In this document: piece after piece, positions 1-11,300 of the stretch
Position numbering within the stretch: position 1 is the stretch's first letter
How the letters are laid out: every line of letters starts with the position of its first letter
From: Heloderma charlesbogerti
Lineage: Eukaryota; Chordata; Lepidosauria; Squamata; Helodermatidae
Length of the DNA stretch: 64,000 nucleotides
NCBI GenBank assembly: GCA_026122225.1
Contig: JANEZZ010001570.1
Location: 6,138,501 to 6,202,500 of the forward strand
Direction of reading: 5' to 3'
Translations under genes and position numbers: made by a program
The notes under the pieces: model-generated
The model's database searches: none
The model's input: the letters and a program-made list of their open reading frames with translations, nothing else
What the model was told of the DNA's origin: nothing

Positions 1-2640
1 GGAGTAGCACTCATAGTCAACAAAAGGGTGGGAAAAGCAGTACTGGGGTACAATCTTAAAAATGATAGAATGATCTCAGTACGAATCCAAGGCAAACCAT
101 TCAACATCACAGTAATTCAAGTCTATGCCCCAACCACTGAGGCCGAAGAAGCTGAGGTTGATCAGTTCTATGAAGACCTACAACACCTTCTAGAACTAAC
201 ACCAAAAAAAGATGTCCTCTTCATCATAGGGGATTGGAATGCTAAAGTAGGAAGTCAAGAAATCACCGGGATAACAGGCAGGCATGGCCTTGGTGTACAA
301 AATGAAGCAGGACAAAAGCTAATAGAGTTTTGCCAAGAGAACATGCTGATCATAGCAAACACTCTTTTCCAACAGCACAAGAGGCGACTCTACACATGGA
401 CGTCACCAGATGGTCAATATCGAAATCAGATTGATTATGTCCTTTGCAGCCAAAGATGGAGAAGCTCCGTACAGTCAGTAAAAACAAGACCTGGAGGTGA
501 CTGTGGCTCAGATCATGAGCTGCTTCTTGCAAAATTTCGGCTTAAATTGAAGAACGTCGGGAAAACCACTAAACCGTTCAGGTATGACCTAAATCATATC
601 CCTGATGAATATACAGTGGAGGTGAGGAATAGATTTCAGGGATTAGACCTGATAGACAGAGTGCCTGAGGAACTATGGACGGAGGTCCGTAACATTGTTC
701 AGGAGGCAGCAACGAACTCCGTCCCAAAGAAAAAGAAATGCAAGAAAGCCAAGTGGCTGTCTGATGAGGCTTTACAAGTAGCTCACGAAAGAAGGGAAGC
801 GAAAAGCAAGGGAGAAAGGGGAAGATATACCCAACTGAATGCAGAGTTCCAGAGAATAGCAAGGAGAGACAAGAAGGCCTTCTTAAATGAACAATGCAAA
901 GAAATCGAGGAAAACAACAGAATGGGAAAGACTAGAGATCTCTTCAAGAAAATTGGAGATCTCAAGGGAACGTTTTGTGCCAAGACGGGCATGATAAAGG
1001 ACAAAGAAGGCAGGGACCTAACAGAAGCAGATGAGATTAAGAAGAGGTGGCAAGAATACACAGAAGAACTATACAGGAAAGATCTGAATGTCCCTGATAG
1101 CCATGATAGGGCGGTCACTGAACTTGAGCCGGACATCCTAGAGAGTGAAGTCAAGTGGGCCTTAGGAAGCATTAGTAACAACAAAGCTAGCGGAGATGAC
1201 AGTATTCCAGCCGAGCTATTTAAAATCCTAAAAGATGATGCTGTTAAAGTGCTGCATTCAATATGCCAACAAATCTGGAACACTCAACAGTGGCCACAAG
1301 ACTGGAAAAGGTCAGTTTACATTCCAGTTCCAAAGAAGGGCAACGCCAAAGAGTGTTCAAACTACCGCACAATTGCGCTCATTTCACATGCCAGCAAGGT
1401 GATGCTCAAAATCCTACAAGCTAGGCTTCAGCAGTATGCGAACCGAGAACTACCGGAAGTACAAGCTGGGTTTCGAAGAGGCAGAGGAGCTAGAGATCAA
1501 ATCGCCAACATTCGCTGCTTCATGGAGAAAGCAAGAGAATTCCAGAAAAACGTCTCTTTCTGCTTCATTGACTACGCTAAAGCCTTTGATTGTGTGGATC
1601 ACAACAAACTGTGGCAAATTCTGAAAGAGATAGGAGTACCAGACCACCTTACCTGTCTCCTGAGAAACCTGTACGAGGGTCAAGAAGCAACAGTAAGAAC
1701 CAGACATGGAACAACCGATTGGTTCAAAATTGGGAAAGGAGTACGACAAGGCTGCATATTGTCACCCTGCTTATTTAGCTTATATGCAGAGTACATCATG
1801 AGAAATGCTGGGTTGGATGAATCAGAGGTCGGAATTAAGATTGCTGGGAGAATTATCAACAACCTCCGATATGCAGACGATACCACCCTAATGGCAGAAA
1901 GCGAAGAGGATCTAAGAGCCTCTTGTTGAGGGTGAAAGAGGAGAGTGCAAAAGCTGGTTTGAAACTCAACATTAAAAAAAACTAAGATCATGGCATCTGG
2001 CCCCATCACTTCCTGGCATATAGAAGGGGAAGAAATGGAAGCAGTGACAGATTTTACTTTCTTGGGCTCCAAGATCACCGCAGACAGTGACTGTAGCCAT
2101 GAAATTAAAAGATGCTTGCTCCTTGGGAGGAAAGCTATGGCCAACCTAGACAGCATAGTAAGAAGCAGAGACATCACCTTGCCGACAAAGGTCCGTCTAA
2201 TCAAAGCTATGGTTTTCCCAGTAGTAATGTATGGCTGTGAGAGCTGGACTATAAGGAAGGCTGAGCGCCGAAGAATTGATGCTTTCGAACTGTGGTGCTG
2301 GAGAAGACTCTTACGAGTCCCCTGGACTGCAAGGAGGTCAAATCAGTCCATCCTAAAGGAAATCAACCCTGAGTGCTCATTGGAAGGACAGATAATGAAG
2401 CTGAAGCTCCAATATTTTGGCCACCTAATGCGAAGAGAAAACTCTCTGGAAAAGACCCTGATGCTGGGAAAGACTGAAGGCAAAAGGAGAAGGGGACGGC
2501 AGAGGATGAGATGGCTAGATAGCATCACGGATGCAATGAATATGAACTTGAGCACGCTCCGGGAGAGAGCGCAGGACAGGAAGGCCTGGCGTGCTATGGT
2601 CCATGGGGTCACGAAGAGTCGGACACGACTGAACGACTGA
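1..2640 (+). pseudogene. BovB ORF, frameshifted endonuclease/reverse transcriptase
   Basis: The polyprotein frame starts left of the window, is interrupted by TGA at 1927-1929 after a one-base deletion, and resumes at about 1981 after a one-base gain. All RT catalytic motifs, including YADD, are present before the break. The final domain ([31 protein letters not shown]) is intact to a TGA at 2638-2640. Confidence 0.85.
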
Positions 2641-2663
2641 ACAACAACAACAACAACAACAAC
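1..2663 (+). mobile_element. BovB (RTE) LINE copy 1, cut by window edge
   Basis: A non-LTR retrotransposon of the BovB clade of RTE. The frame is open from base 1 to 1929 and covers most of the apurinic endonuclease (GDWNAK, SDHELL) and reverse transcriptase motifs A ([13 protein letters not shown]), B (RQGCILSPC) and C (RYADDTTLM). It continues at 1990-2640 to the C-terminal [12 protein letters not shown]. The 3' end has the (AAC)n tail. Two one-base indels break the frame: an A is missing near 1914 and an A is gained in the A-run near 1973-1981; the 3' frame is restored but a TGA lies between. The element sits in sense in an EGFL6 intron. Confidence 0.95.
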
Positions 2664-3125
2664 AAAGTTGTTAACAGCCTCAGCTAAGATTGTTAGGAAC
2701 AGACTATATATTGCATTCTAATGAGAGTAACAAAGCCATGTTGTTTGTAAACACTAACAGCTTAGGAAAGGGGTGTTCTTTGTGCAGTGAAGCAGCGGGG
2801 GAAGGAGGTGCTTAACCCATTCCCTGTCCCTGCTGCCCACTGTTTTCAACTACAAGTCCTCTCCCCCCAAGCTGTTTTCTCTGCATAGGTTTCTACTTAG
2901 GTATTTACTGCATTCAGTCACAAACTTGTAACTGGAACCCATTGTGGAGGAGAAGGGTTCTGTTACATACAGATGTCCCAACTATAAACTACATTGCAGT
3001 TGTGGCTCAGAAGAGCTTTTTAAGTAAGTGTGAAACTATAGCAATGAACAAATAGTAGTATTTTTTACTTTGGGGATGCCAGGCTCCAAAGGCTTGATTT
3101 TGTACCAGCTGGATACCAGGTTAGC

Positions 3126-3260
3126 ACTGTCACTTGGCAACCCGACACCCTCCAGAGGTTTTGGACCACAACTCCCCAAATCCCCGACCATTGGCCATAG
3201 TGATTGGGTCCAATGGGAGTTGTAGTCTAAAACATCCAGAGGGTACCAGGTTGTCTACGC
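3126..3260. repeat. Foldback MITE copy (CTCCAGAGGTTTTGG type)
   Basis: CCTCCAGAGGTTTTGGACCA and the inverse GTCTAAAACATCCAGAGGG flank a short centre. Lies in the intron upstream of the first visible EGFL6 exon. Confidence 0.55.
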
Positions 3261-3529
3261 CTTATCTAGAGTCTGTTCTTCTAGTTGCATCCTTGAAATC
3301 TGTCACAGTGATGCTAATAATGCAAGAAAGTTGTATCCATAGTAGTGTGGGTTCTGGAGGAATTACATTGTGCCTTTAATCTGTCCCTATGGACCTGAAA
3401 TGCATTCTCCTGTTCTGTCCCCAAGGTGTCAGCCTGTTTCTTGCAACTTCCTATCCCCCTTAAATGAGAGCTGTTTATATCTCCTGCTAGCTCTGATCTA
3501 GGGTTGTTGATCATGGGGAAATCCAGCCC

Positions 3530-3930
3530 TTTGGGGGCTCGATGGATCCCTGCAATGGACTCGGCTCAGCTTGTATTTGTGAGCCGAGCTGCATGATAGT
3601 TCCCAAAATCTGGGAACATTGCCAAGGGTTTTTTGCTCAAAATGGTGGGCTGGTTTGCACAAAATGCCAGCCATAAATAGTGCAATTAGCTCAAAATTGT
3701 AGCCATAAATGGTCTAATTTGTGCAAAATAGACCATTTGCGGCTGTGATTTTCTGCAAATTGTGCTATTTATGGCTGCCATTTTGCGCAAATCACAATTT
3801 GCACACACAAACACACACACCAAATCCGTGAGTTGACCCGACTCGTCGCATGCTGAGTTGGGTGAACTCACAGATGATCAAGCGAGAGTCCAGGGGGCCA
3901 AACCGGTGAAAACTCACCGAACTCCACCCC
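3530..3930. repeat. Inverted-repeat-rich stretch, probable old DNA element
   Basis: Repeats of CATAAATGGTCTAATTTGTG and inverse AATAGACCATTTGCGG, and GCAAATTGTGCTATTTATGG, with TGGACTCGGCTC at one side and GAGTCCAGG at the other. Ends are uncertain. Confidence 0.4.
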
Positions 3931-4212
3931 CACCCACCCAGTTGGATTCCTCCAACATCCCTACTCTGATCATAATAGTTCTTGTTGCCACATGCATCTT
4001 GGTGCATGCACTCTCCTTTCTTCTCTTGATATTCAAGCAATTACATACTTCTGGTCTTCATTGAGGCAAACACAGACTTTCCAGGGTCTTGTAGTAACAT
4101 GGGATATGTTCTATCAACCTCAGCCTTAGTTTACAATGATTTCAGCTGGTATAATTACAGTTGGCACATCATCTTCATTTAGAAACATCTGGTGTCCTGT
4201 GGTGTGTGTTTG

Positions 4213-4230
4213 TGAGAGAGAGAGAGAGAG
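4213..4230. repeat. (GA)n microsatellite
   Basis: A simple GA run in an EGFL6 intron. Confidence 0.9.
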
Positions 4231-5268
4231 TTGTCAAACAAAGTTCAAATTTAGTTGCTTTGACTGATTGAATAAAAACGCCCTGAGATGCGAGTTCAGT
4301 GAGGATAATCCATTAAGTCTTAGATCATATCAGTCCAGTCAATAGATTGGCACAAGGTAATGTTCTTTCTCCTGACCCAGTCAAGATACATACATGCGAA
4401 CTGGGTTGAGGAAAAGGCTTTGGGAATGTGTTTATCTCCTCACATGAGGGTGTCTCACATTTGCAGTCATGGTTTTTCACGTGATGTCATGGTCGCACCA
4501 TTGCTCCATGGTATCAGCGGTAAGATCAAGGCATTTTACAGCTCAAACCACGTAACACCTACATTGTCAGACAGATCTCTGTAGGAGCTGCTATCAGTGC
4601 GGGAGAGGCAAAAGCTTCTCCCTGTCCCTTCCCAGTGTGTCCCCATCTACTCTAGCAGCGTCTGTAATGCAGGCTGTCTTGTATCTTGCCCTTTCTACCA
4701 ATTATTAGTGGCAGGGTAAGTGGGAGGTAACCTGTTTTTGCAAATAGCCTTTAAAAACCTGAAACCATGTTGTGGACCTATGCAGATCTATACTCTTGGT
4801 TTGTCTCTGAGATGTTGCTTCGCCTCAAGTTGCAGTGACTACAGCCAGGAAATCTTTCTTTTAAAAATCGTATTCTATACATAGGAAGTTTATAGTTTTA
4901 GTTTTGAGTTACTTATATTTCCCATGGCCAACTCTGAGAACCTTTGAGCTGCAATGACAAGTGTACAAGGTCAGGCTATAACTAACATTGTAACAGCTGT
5001 TTTCTTTCCTTTTTTCCCTGTGCAATCTATCTACTGATACAAGACACTTTCCTGGATCCTGTCAGGTGTGCCAGGAACCTTGTGCTAGTGTTTCTACTGC
5101 ACACACCACCAAATGGTGTGCTGAATTCCTTTCTTTCAAGAGTCTGGCTCACTCATATCCTGGATATACTTTTTTCCTATGAGAATTGAAGTCGTGAAAT
5201 AACACTACAATAATATATCATTTTCTTCCAAAGATCTCCAAACTCTATTATTCCAATGATTTCTGCAG

Positions 5269-5388
5269 ATATCAATGAATGTGGATTGAAACCATATCCT
5301 TGCGAACACAGATGTATGAACACACATGGCAGCTACAAGTGCTATTGTCTCAATGGGTACATGCTTATGCCAGATGGGACCTGCACAA
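5269..5388 (+). CDS. EGFL6: EGFL6 exon: calcium-binding EGF module
   Basis: This 120-nt exon follows a TTCTGCAG acceptor and ends at a GTAAGT donor. It is phase 1 at both ends: the first two bases complete an Asp codon begun in the upstream exon. The product begins [12 protein letters not shown] and contains [10 protein letters not shown]. The D-I-N-E start, the Asn within CMNTHGSY and six cysteines mark a calcium-binding EGF module. It is the first EGFL6 coding sequence in the window. Confidence 0.95.
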
Positions 5389-8300
5389 GTAAGTGACGAA
5401 TATTATGGAAGATTCAGTAAATGAGACAGAATTAAGTTCATATTGTAACTAATCACAAAATTACCTGTGTCCCACATATAGAGCAAATGGTTTATGCTGT
5501 AGGGATCACTCATTGCTCTAGTGATATCAGCATTACAGGATATTCTTACCACATTTTACATTTTTAATATGTACAGTAGATCTCATTTAGATTTGGGCCA
5601 GAGGTGGGCAACTTCAGAGGATCCGGGGGCCAATGTCCAGCCTCCAGAATCCACTGGGGGACTCATGCACACACCAGCTGCTGCCGAAATTGCCACCAAC
5701 CAGAGGGCAAGCGATGCAAATGATAAGCTGTAATATGGGGATTCCCACACACCACTTGGCTGGGATTTGCGCCCTGGCTCAGGCCCTTCCAGCACCACTC
5801 ATGCCCTGATGGGATGCAAGTGACATGGAAAGGAGGCACCTCCTACAAGCACCAGCCAAGTCCCTTTCTCCATGCACAGAGGAGTATGGCGCTCCATGCC
5901 TCACTCTGCATTGAGAGAAAGAAAATGTGGGCAGGGCAGATCACATCACTGGAGGGGCAGGGTGGGCCTCCACCCCCTTGACATCATCCAGCCCATCAGC
6001 CTGTCCAGGGAGGGGCAATCCAGCCCCCCAAACAAAAGGGGTTGTCCACTCCTGCAGCAGGGGAACCTGTAGGAGGGCATCCAATGAAGAACATCAGGGG
6101 ACTCATGGGATAGAAGGTGGCTCTTCAACATACGCAGGTCCCAGTCCATTTAGAGTGATAACTACCACCACTTTCAGTTGTGCCCAGAAATAGACCAGCG
6201 AGCAATGTAGCTATTAAAGTACTGGCAATATGGTTTTGCCACAGCAGTTCCAATTGCAAAAGAGACAAGTTATGTTTTAAATAGAACAGAGACTTGTGTT
6301 TCGTCGGCAATGGGAATAGCAGCTGTCAAATTAGGAAACAAAACTCCAGCTGGTCATGTCTGTCTGTCTGTCTGTCTCTTAATAAGTTCATATTGTTAGG
6401 AAACACATTTTAAGGTATCCTCTTCTATTAATATGTTTAATCCTTTCATTCAGTTTTCCCTGTTGCTAGTCTAGCCTTTGACAAATAATGTATTTTTAAA
6501 GATTCCAGGACATGTGCCATGGTGAATTGTCAATACGGCTGTGAAGAGGTGAAAGATGATGTGCGATGTTTATGTCCATCAAGTGGGCTTCAGTTAGCAC
6601 CAAATGGAAAAACATGCATAGGTACATCTATATATTTTTATATATTTTATTTTATATTTTTATATATTTTTATGCTCTTGATGCCATTAACTCGAGCAGT
6701 TCTTAGAATCTGACCTGTGGTTAATGAACCCAATAGAATCAAAGAACGACTATAATTCTAGAGTGGAGGTTAAGGACACCTGCTGTGTGTACATTACATG
6801 AGGTTGAATGGTTGTGTTGTCATCATAGTCGAGGCCTGTGTGAGGTTTCAGATGCTGAAACAGATAGTTTTCCTTCCCTCAAAGAAGCTGATCTTCAAAC
6901 ATTCTGACATCTGTTTCTCCTGACTAAACTGGAAGGCTTAATAGCATTCTGTGCCTTCACACTAGCGTAGCCAATTGGTGGCAGGCTTTACTGTCACAGG
7001 CACAATACAATACAGATAGAGAGATAAATAGATATTACAGGTATGGGGCTGAGGCTGACAGACAGTGGCTTAACAAGGGGGAGTTTCCACAAAAATTGAA
7101 GGAAAAGCAAATGGAGGAGTACCAGTTTTTTTGTTTAAGGAATCAGCTTTGCTGCACTTTGGTCCATTCCGGGCTCCACGAGCAAGTGCTTTGCGCCAGT
7201 AAAAATAGCTTCACAGAACATCCTTCTGGGTGAGGGTGGGGGTTGGAGTGAACGTCATCTGACTGGCAGGGGCTGCTCAACCAATAAGAGAGGCTAGCCC
7301 CCACACTCCCCCCCTTTCTCCTTTCCCCTGAAACTCCAGATGCACCTGCATTTCAGGAGCAAGCCTCATTGACCACAATGGGAGTTATTTCTGAGTAGAC
7401 ACACACATGCTTGTGCTGGGAAAGACTGCAGGGGGATGGATGGACACAGGGATGGGAAATCAGCCCCCTTTCTAACCCGATGCTGCACAGGATTGCTGTA
7501 ACGAAAGTGTGAAGTAGTTCCTTCCTCAGGCAATAAACCAAACAACAGAGAATTGGAGCCTTGAGATCGCGCTTTACAGCATTTAGGGAATTTGTGGTTT
7601 AAACTGTGCTATTTTCATTGAGGGCGATCTCTGTAAATTCTGATGTGGGCATTCAGGGGACAAGCCTCACTGAGCACATAGAATCATAGAATATTAGAGG
7701 TGGAATATAAGACCATCGTGTCCAACCCCCTGATCAATGCAGGAATCCAAGTCAAAGCGTCCCTGACAGATCCTTGTCTAGCCTCATCTTGAATGCCTCC
7801 AGTGTGGGAGAGCCCACCACCTCCCTTGGTCATAGAATCATAGGATTGGAAGGGGCCTACATGGCCATCGAGTCTAATTGGTTCCACTGTCGTATTGCTC
7901 TAACAGTCAGGAAGTTTTTCCTGAGGTTCAGCCAGAATGGGCTTCCTGTAACTTGAGCCCTTTATTCCGTGTCCTGCACTCTGGGATGATCGAGAAGAGA
8001 TCCTGGCCTTCCTGTCTGTGACAACCTTTCAGGTACTTGAAGAGTGCTATCATATCTCCCCTCAGTCTTCCCTTCTCAAGGCTAAACATGCCCAGTTCTT
8101 TCAGTCTCTCTTCATAGGGCTTTGTTTCCAGTTCCCTGATCGTCTTTGTTGCCCTCCTCTGAACCCTCTCCAGCTTGGCTGCATCCTTCTTAAAGTGCGG
8201 TGCCCCAAACTGGACACAGTACTCCAGATGAGGCCTAACCAGTGCTGAGTAGAGGGGAACTAGTACTTCATGTGATTTGGAAGCTATACTTCAATTAATG

Positions 8301-11300
8301 CAGCCCAAAAGAGCATTGGCCTTTTTTGCAGCCGCATCACATTGTTGGCTCATATTCAGCTTGTGATCTACAACAATTCCAAGATCCTTCTCGCTTGTAG
8401 TATTGTTGAGCCATGTATCGCCCATCTTGTAACTGTGCATTTGATTTCTTTTCCCTTGGTGCAGAACTTGGCATTTATCCCTATTAAATTTCATTCTGTT
8501 GTTTTCAGCCCAGTGCTCCAGCCTACTAAGATCACTTTGAATTTTGTTTCTGTCTTCCAGGGTATTAGCTATCCCACCCAATTTTGTGTCATCTGCAGAT
8601 TTGATCAGCATTCCCTGCACCTCCTCATCCAAATCATTAATAAAAATGTTGAAGAGCACTGGGCCCAGGACTGAGCCCTGCGGTACCCTGCTTGTTACTT
8701 TTCCCCAGTTTGAGAATATCCCATTGATAAGCACTCTTTGAGTCCAATTCTTTAGCCAACTGAGGATCCACCTGATAGTGTAGTTGAGAGCCAGTGTAGT
8801 GTAGTGGTGAGAGTGACGGACTGGGAGCCGGGAGAGCCGGGTGAGCCGGGTTCTAGTCCCCACTTGTCCATGGAAGCTCACTGGGTGACTTTGGGCCAGT
8901 CACAGACTCTCAGCACAACCTACCTCACAAGGTGTTGTTGTGAGGATAAAACGGAGAGAAGGAGGCTAATGTAAGCCGCTTTGGGTTCCTTGCAAGAGGA
9001 AAAAAAGCAGGATATAAATGCAATAAATAAATAAATAAATAAATAGTTGTTTCATCTAGCCCACTTTGAACTAGTTTGCTCATCAGAATATCATGGGGCA
9101 CTTTGTCAAAAGCTTTGCTGAAGTCGAGGTATATGATGTCCACAGCATTCCCACAGTCCACAAGGGAGGTTACCTCATCAAAAAATGAGATCAGATTCAT
9201 CTGGCAGGATTTATTGTTGACAAATCCATGTTGGGTTCAAGTAACCACTGCATTGTTTTCAAGATGCTTACAGACTGATTGCTTTATCATCTGCTCCAGA
9301 ATTTTCCCAGGGATTGATGTCAGACTGACTGGTCTGTAGTTCCCGGGTTCCTCCTTTTTGTCCTTTTTGAAGATAGGGACAACATTAGCCCTCCTCCAGT
9401 CATCTGGCACTTCACCCGTCCTCCATGACTTCTCAGAGATAATAGACAGTGGTTCTGAGAGTTCTTCTGTCAGTTCCTTTATTACTCTAGGATGCAGTTC
9501 ATCTGACCCTGGAGATTTGAACTCATTCAAAGTAATTAGGTGTTCCTTGACCATATGCCTATCAATCTCAAGCTGCAATCCTGCCCCTTCAGCCTGTACT
9601 TCACCTTTCCCAGGGGGGTTGTAAACCTTCTTTTGAGAGAAGACTGAACCAAAGTAGGAATTGAGGACTTCTGCCTTTTCTTTGTCATCTGTTATCATTT
9701 TGCCATCCTTATTTAATAGCTGAACCACCATTTCTTTCCTCTTTCTTTTACTGTGCACATATCTGAAGGAAGACTTTTTGTTGTTTTTAGCATCCCTCGC
9801 TAACCTCAGCTCGTTCTCAGCTTTAGCCTTCCTGATGCCATCCCTGCAATTCTGTGCTACCTGCCTGTACTCTTCCTTTCTTCCTTCCACTTCCTATATG
9901 TGTCCTTTTTTGTTTTCAAGTCATCTCTGAGCTTTTTGTGAAGCCACATTGGCTTCTTCTGTTATCTTCTACCTTTTTTCTTGTTGGAATTGTTTGTAAT
10001 TGTGCCTTTAGAATTTCCTTTTTTTTAAAACTCCCACCCATCTTGGACTCCTTTTCTCATTAGAGTCGCTTGCCATGGGACCGTACTTATCATTGTTCTG
10101 AGTTTATTAAAATTGACTTTCCTAAAATCCAGGGTATGTGTTTGGCTACACTCGGCTTTTGCTTCCCTTAGAACCAAGAACTCAAGTATAACATGGTCAC
10201 TTTTCCCCAGAGTTCCCATAACTGCTGCTGGTTGGGGAGAAAATGCTGGGGGAGAAAAGCAAAAGCTACTAAGTCATCTCTGTTGGTTAGGATCAAGTCA
10301 AGGATAGTCGATCCTCTAGTTCCTTCCTCCACTTTCTGTAGGAGGAAGTTATCAGCAACACAAGTCAGGAATTTCTTGGAGGGGCCATGTTTTGTAGAAT
10401 TTGTGTCTCAACAAATAACAGGGAAATTGAAGTCCCCCATTACTACTACATCATGCTTCCTTGAAACACTGGCAGTTTGCTTTTCAAAAGTTTCATCCTC
10501 ATCTTCTCCTTGATTGGGTGGCCGGTAGTAGACTCCATGTTCCTTTTATTCTTTGCTCTGTTTATTCTAACCCAGATTCTTTTGATGGGGCTACCAAGTT
10601 CCTCCTCCTGTATTTCTATGCAGAGATATGTATTTTTAACATATAGTGCAACTCCACCTCCCTTTCTGGTCCTTCTGTTCTTTTTGAACAAGTTATATCC
10701 CTCAGTTGCTGTATTCCAGTCTTGGGAGTCATCCCACCAAGTTTTGGTTACACCTATCAAGTCATAATTTCCCTCCTGCATTAAGAGTTCAGGTTTGTTC
10801 TGTTTGTTTCCCATACTCTGGGCATTAGTATATAGACATCGAAGACCGTGTACTTCATGGTCTGGCTTTCTTCCTACATGTTTGTGAAGACTATTATTAG
10901 GCACTATTAGAGCTGTTCTCTCCACTGTGGTGCATGAGCCTTTATCCATTGTTACCCCCAACTTTACGTCTCCCTCCCACTATGGGAGTTACTTCTGAGT
11001 AGACACTAATTGGTTTGTGCAGTGACAGGAAACACACAGGAAACACCCCTTGACCAGGGTCACGGTGAAAGGCACACCCCTGGGCAGAGCTAGCATACCC
11101 AAGGTAAATGCAGGGGTTGGGGCAAGTACACCAAGGAGAACCCAATTTAAGGAAAAGAATCAGACTTTAGGCAGTCTCAGGAAATCCAGTTTTTCCTTGA
11201 TAAGCTCCAGCATGGCTGCTGGATGGCCACAATGTCATATATCCCTGACCTCCAAATGGACCTCCAAATTGGAGTAAATCGCTCATGGAGACAGAGGGTA

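Larger units (their letters stand above)
2664..5268. other. EGFL6 intron, no gene
   Basis: Between the BovB tail and the first visible exon. Apart from the repeats at 3126, 3530 and 4213 I see nothing recognisable; in particular no additional EGF exon. Confidence 0.6.
7677..10977 (-). mobile_element. CR1 LINE, near-complete ORF2 region, decayed
   Basis: A CR1-clade non-LTR retrotransposon in reverse orientation. The 3' end at 7677 carries CR1 octamers (CATAGAAT on the plus strand). Minus-strand coding pieces in order: endonuclease at about 10961-10520 ([32 protein letters not shown]), RT start at 9890-9237 ([16 protein letters not shown]), motif A at 9200-9050 ([17 protein letters not shown]), and motifs B and C at about 8780-8291 ([26 protein letters not shown]). 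Frameshifts near 10520 and 9237 and a SINE insertion at 8787-9043 disable it. The 5' boundary is inferred from the flanking repeat. Confidence 0.9.

Noticed and set aside
783..1283. Long minus-strand frames within BovB copies (also at 15623-16123 plus strand and 55767-56267 minus strand)
   Set aside because: They repeat in every BovB copy as mirror frames of the reverse transcriptase and have no motif of their own.
8849..8859. A true tRNA gene at the B-box-like sequence (also 59542)
   Set aside because: The flanking sequence does not fold as a tRNA and the two copies share a SINE body and tail.
10193..10767. Plus-strand open frames across the CR1 endonuclease region
   Set aside because: They are antisense to recognisable CR1 coding sequence.
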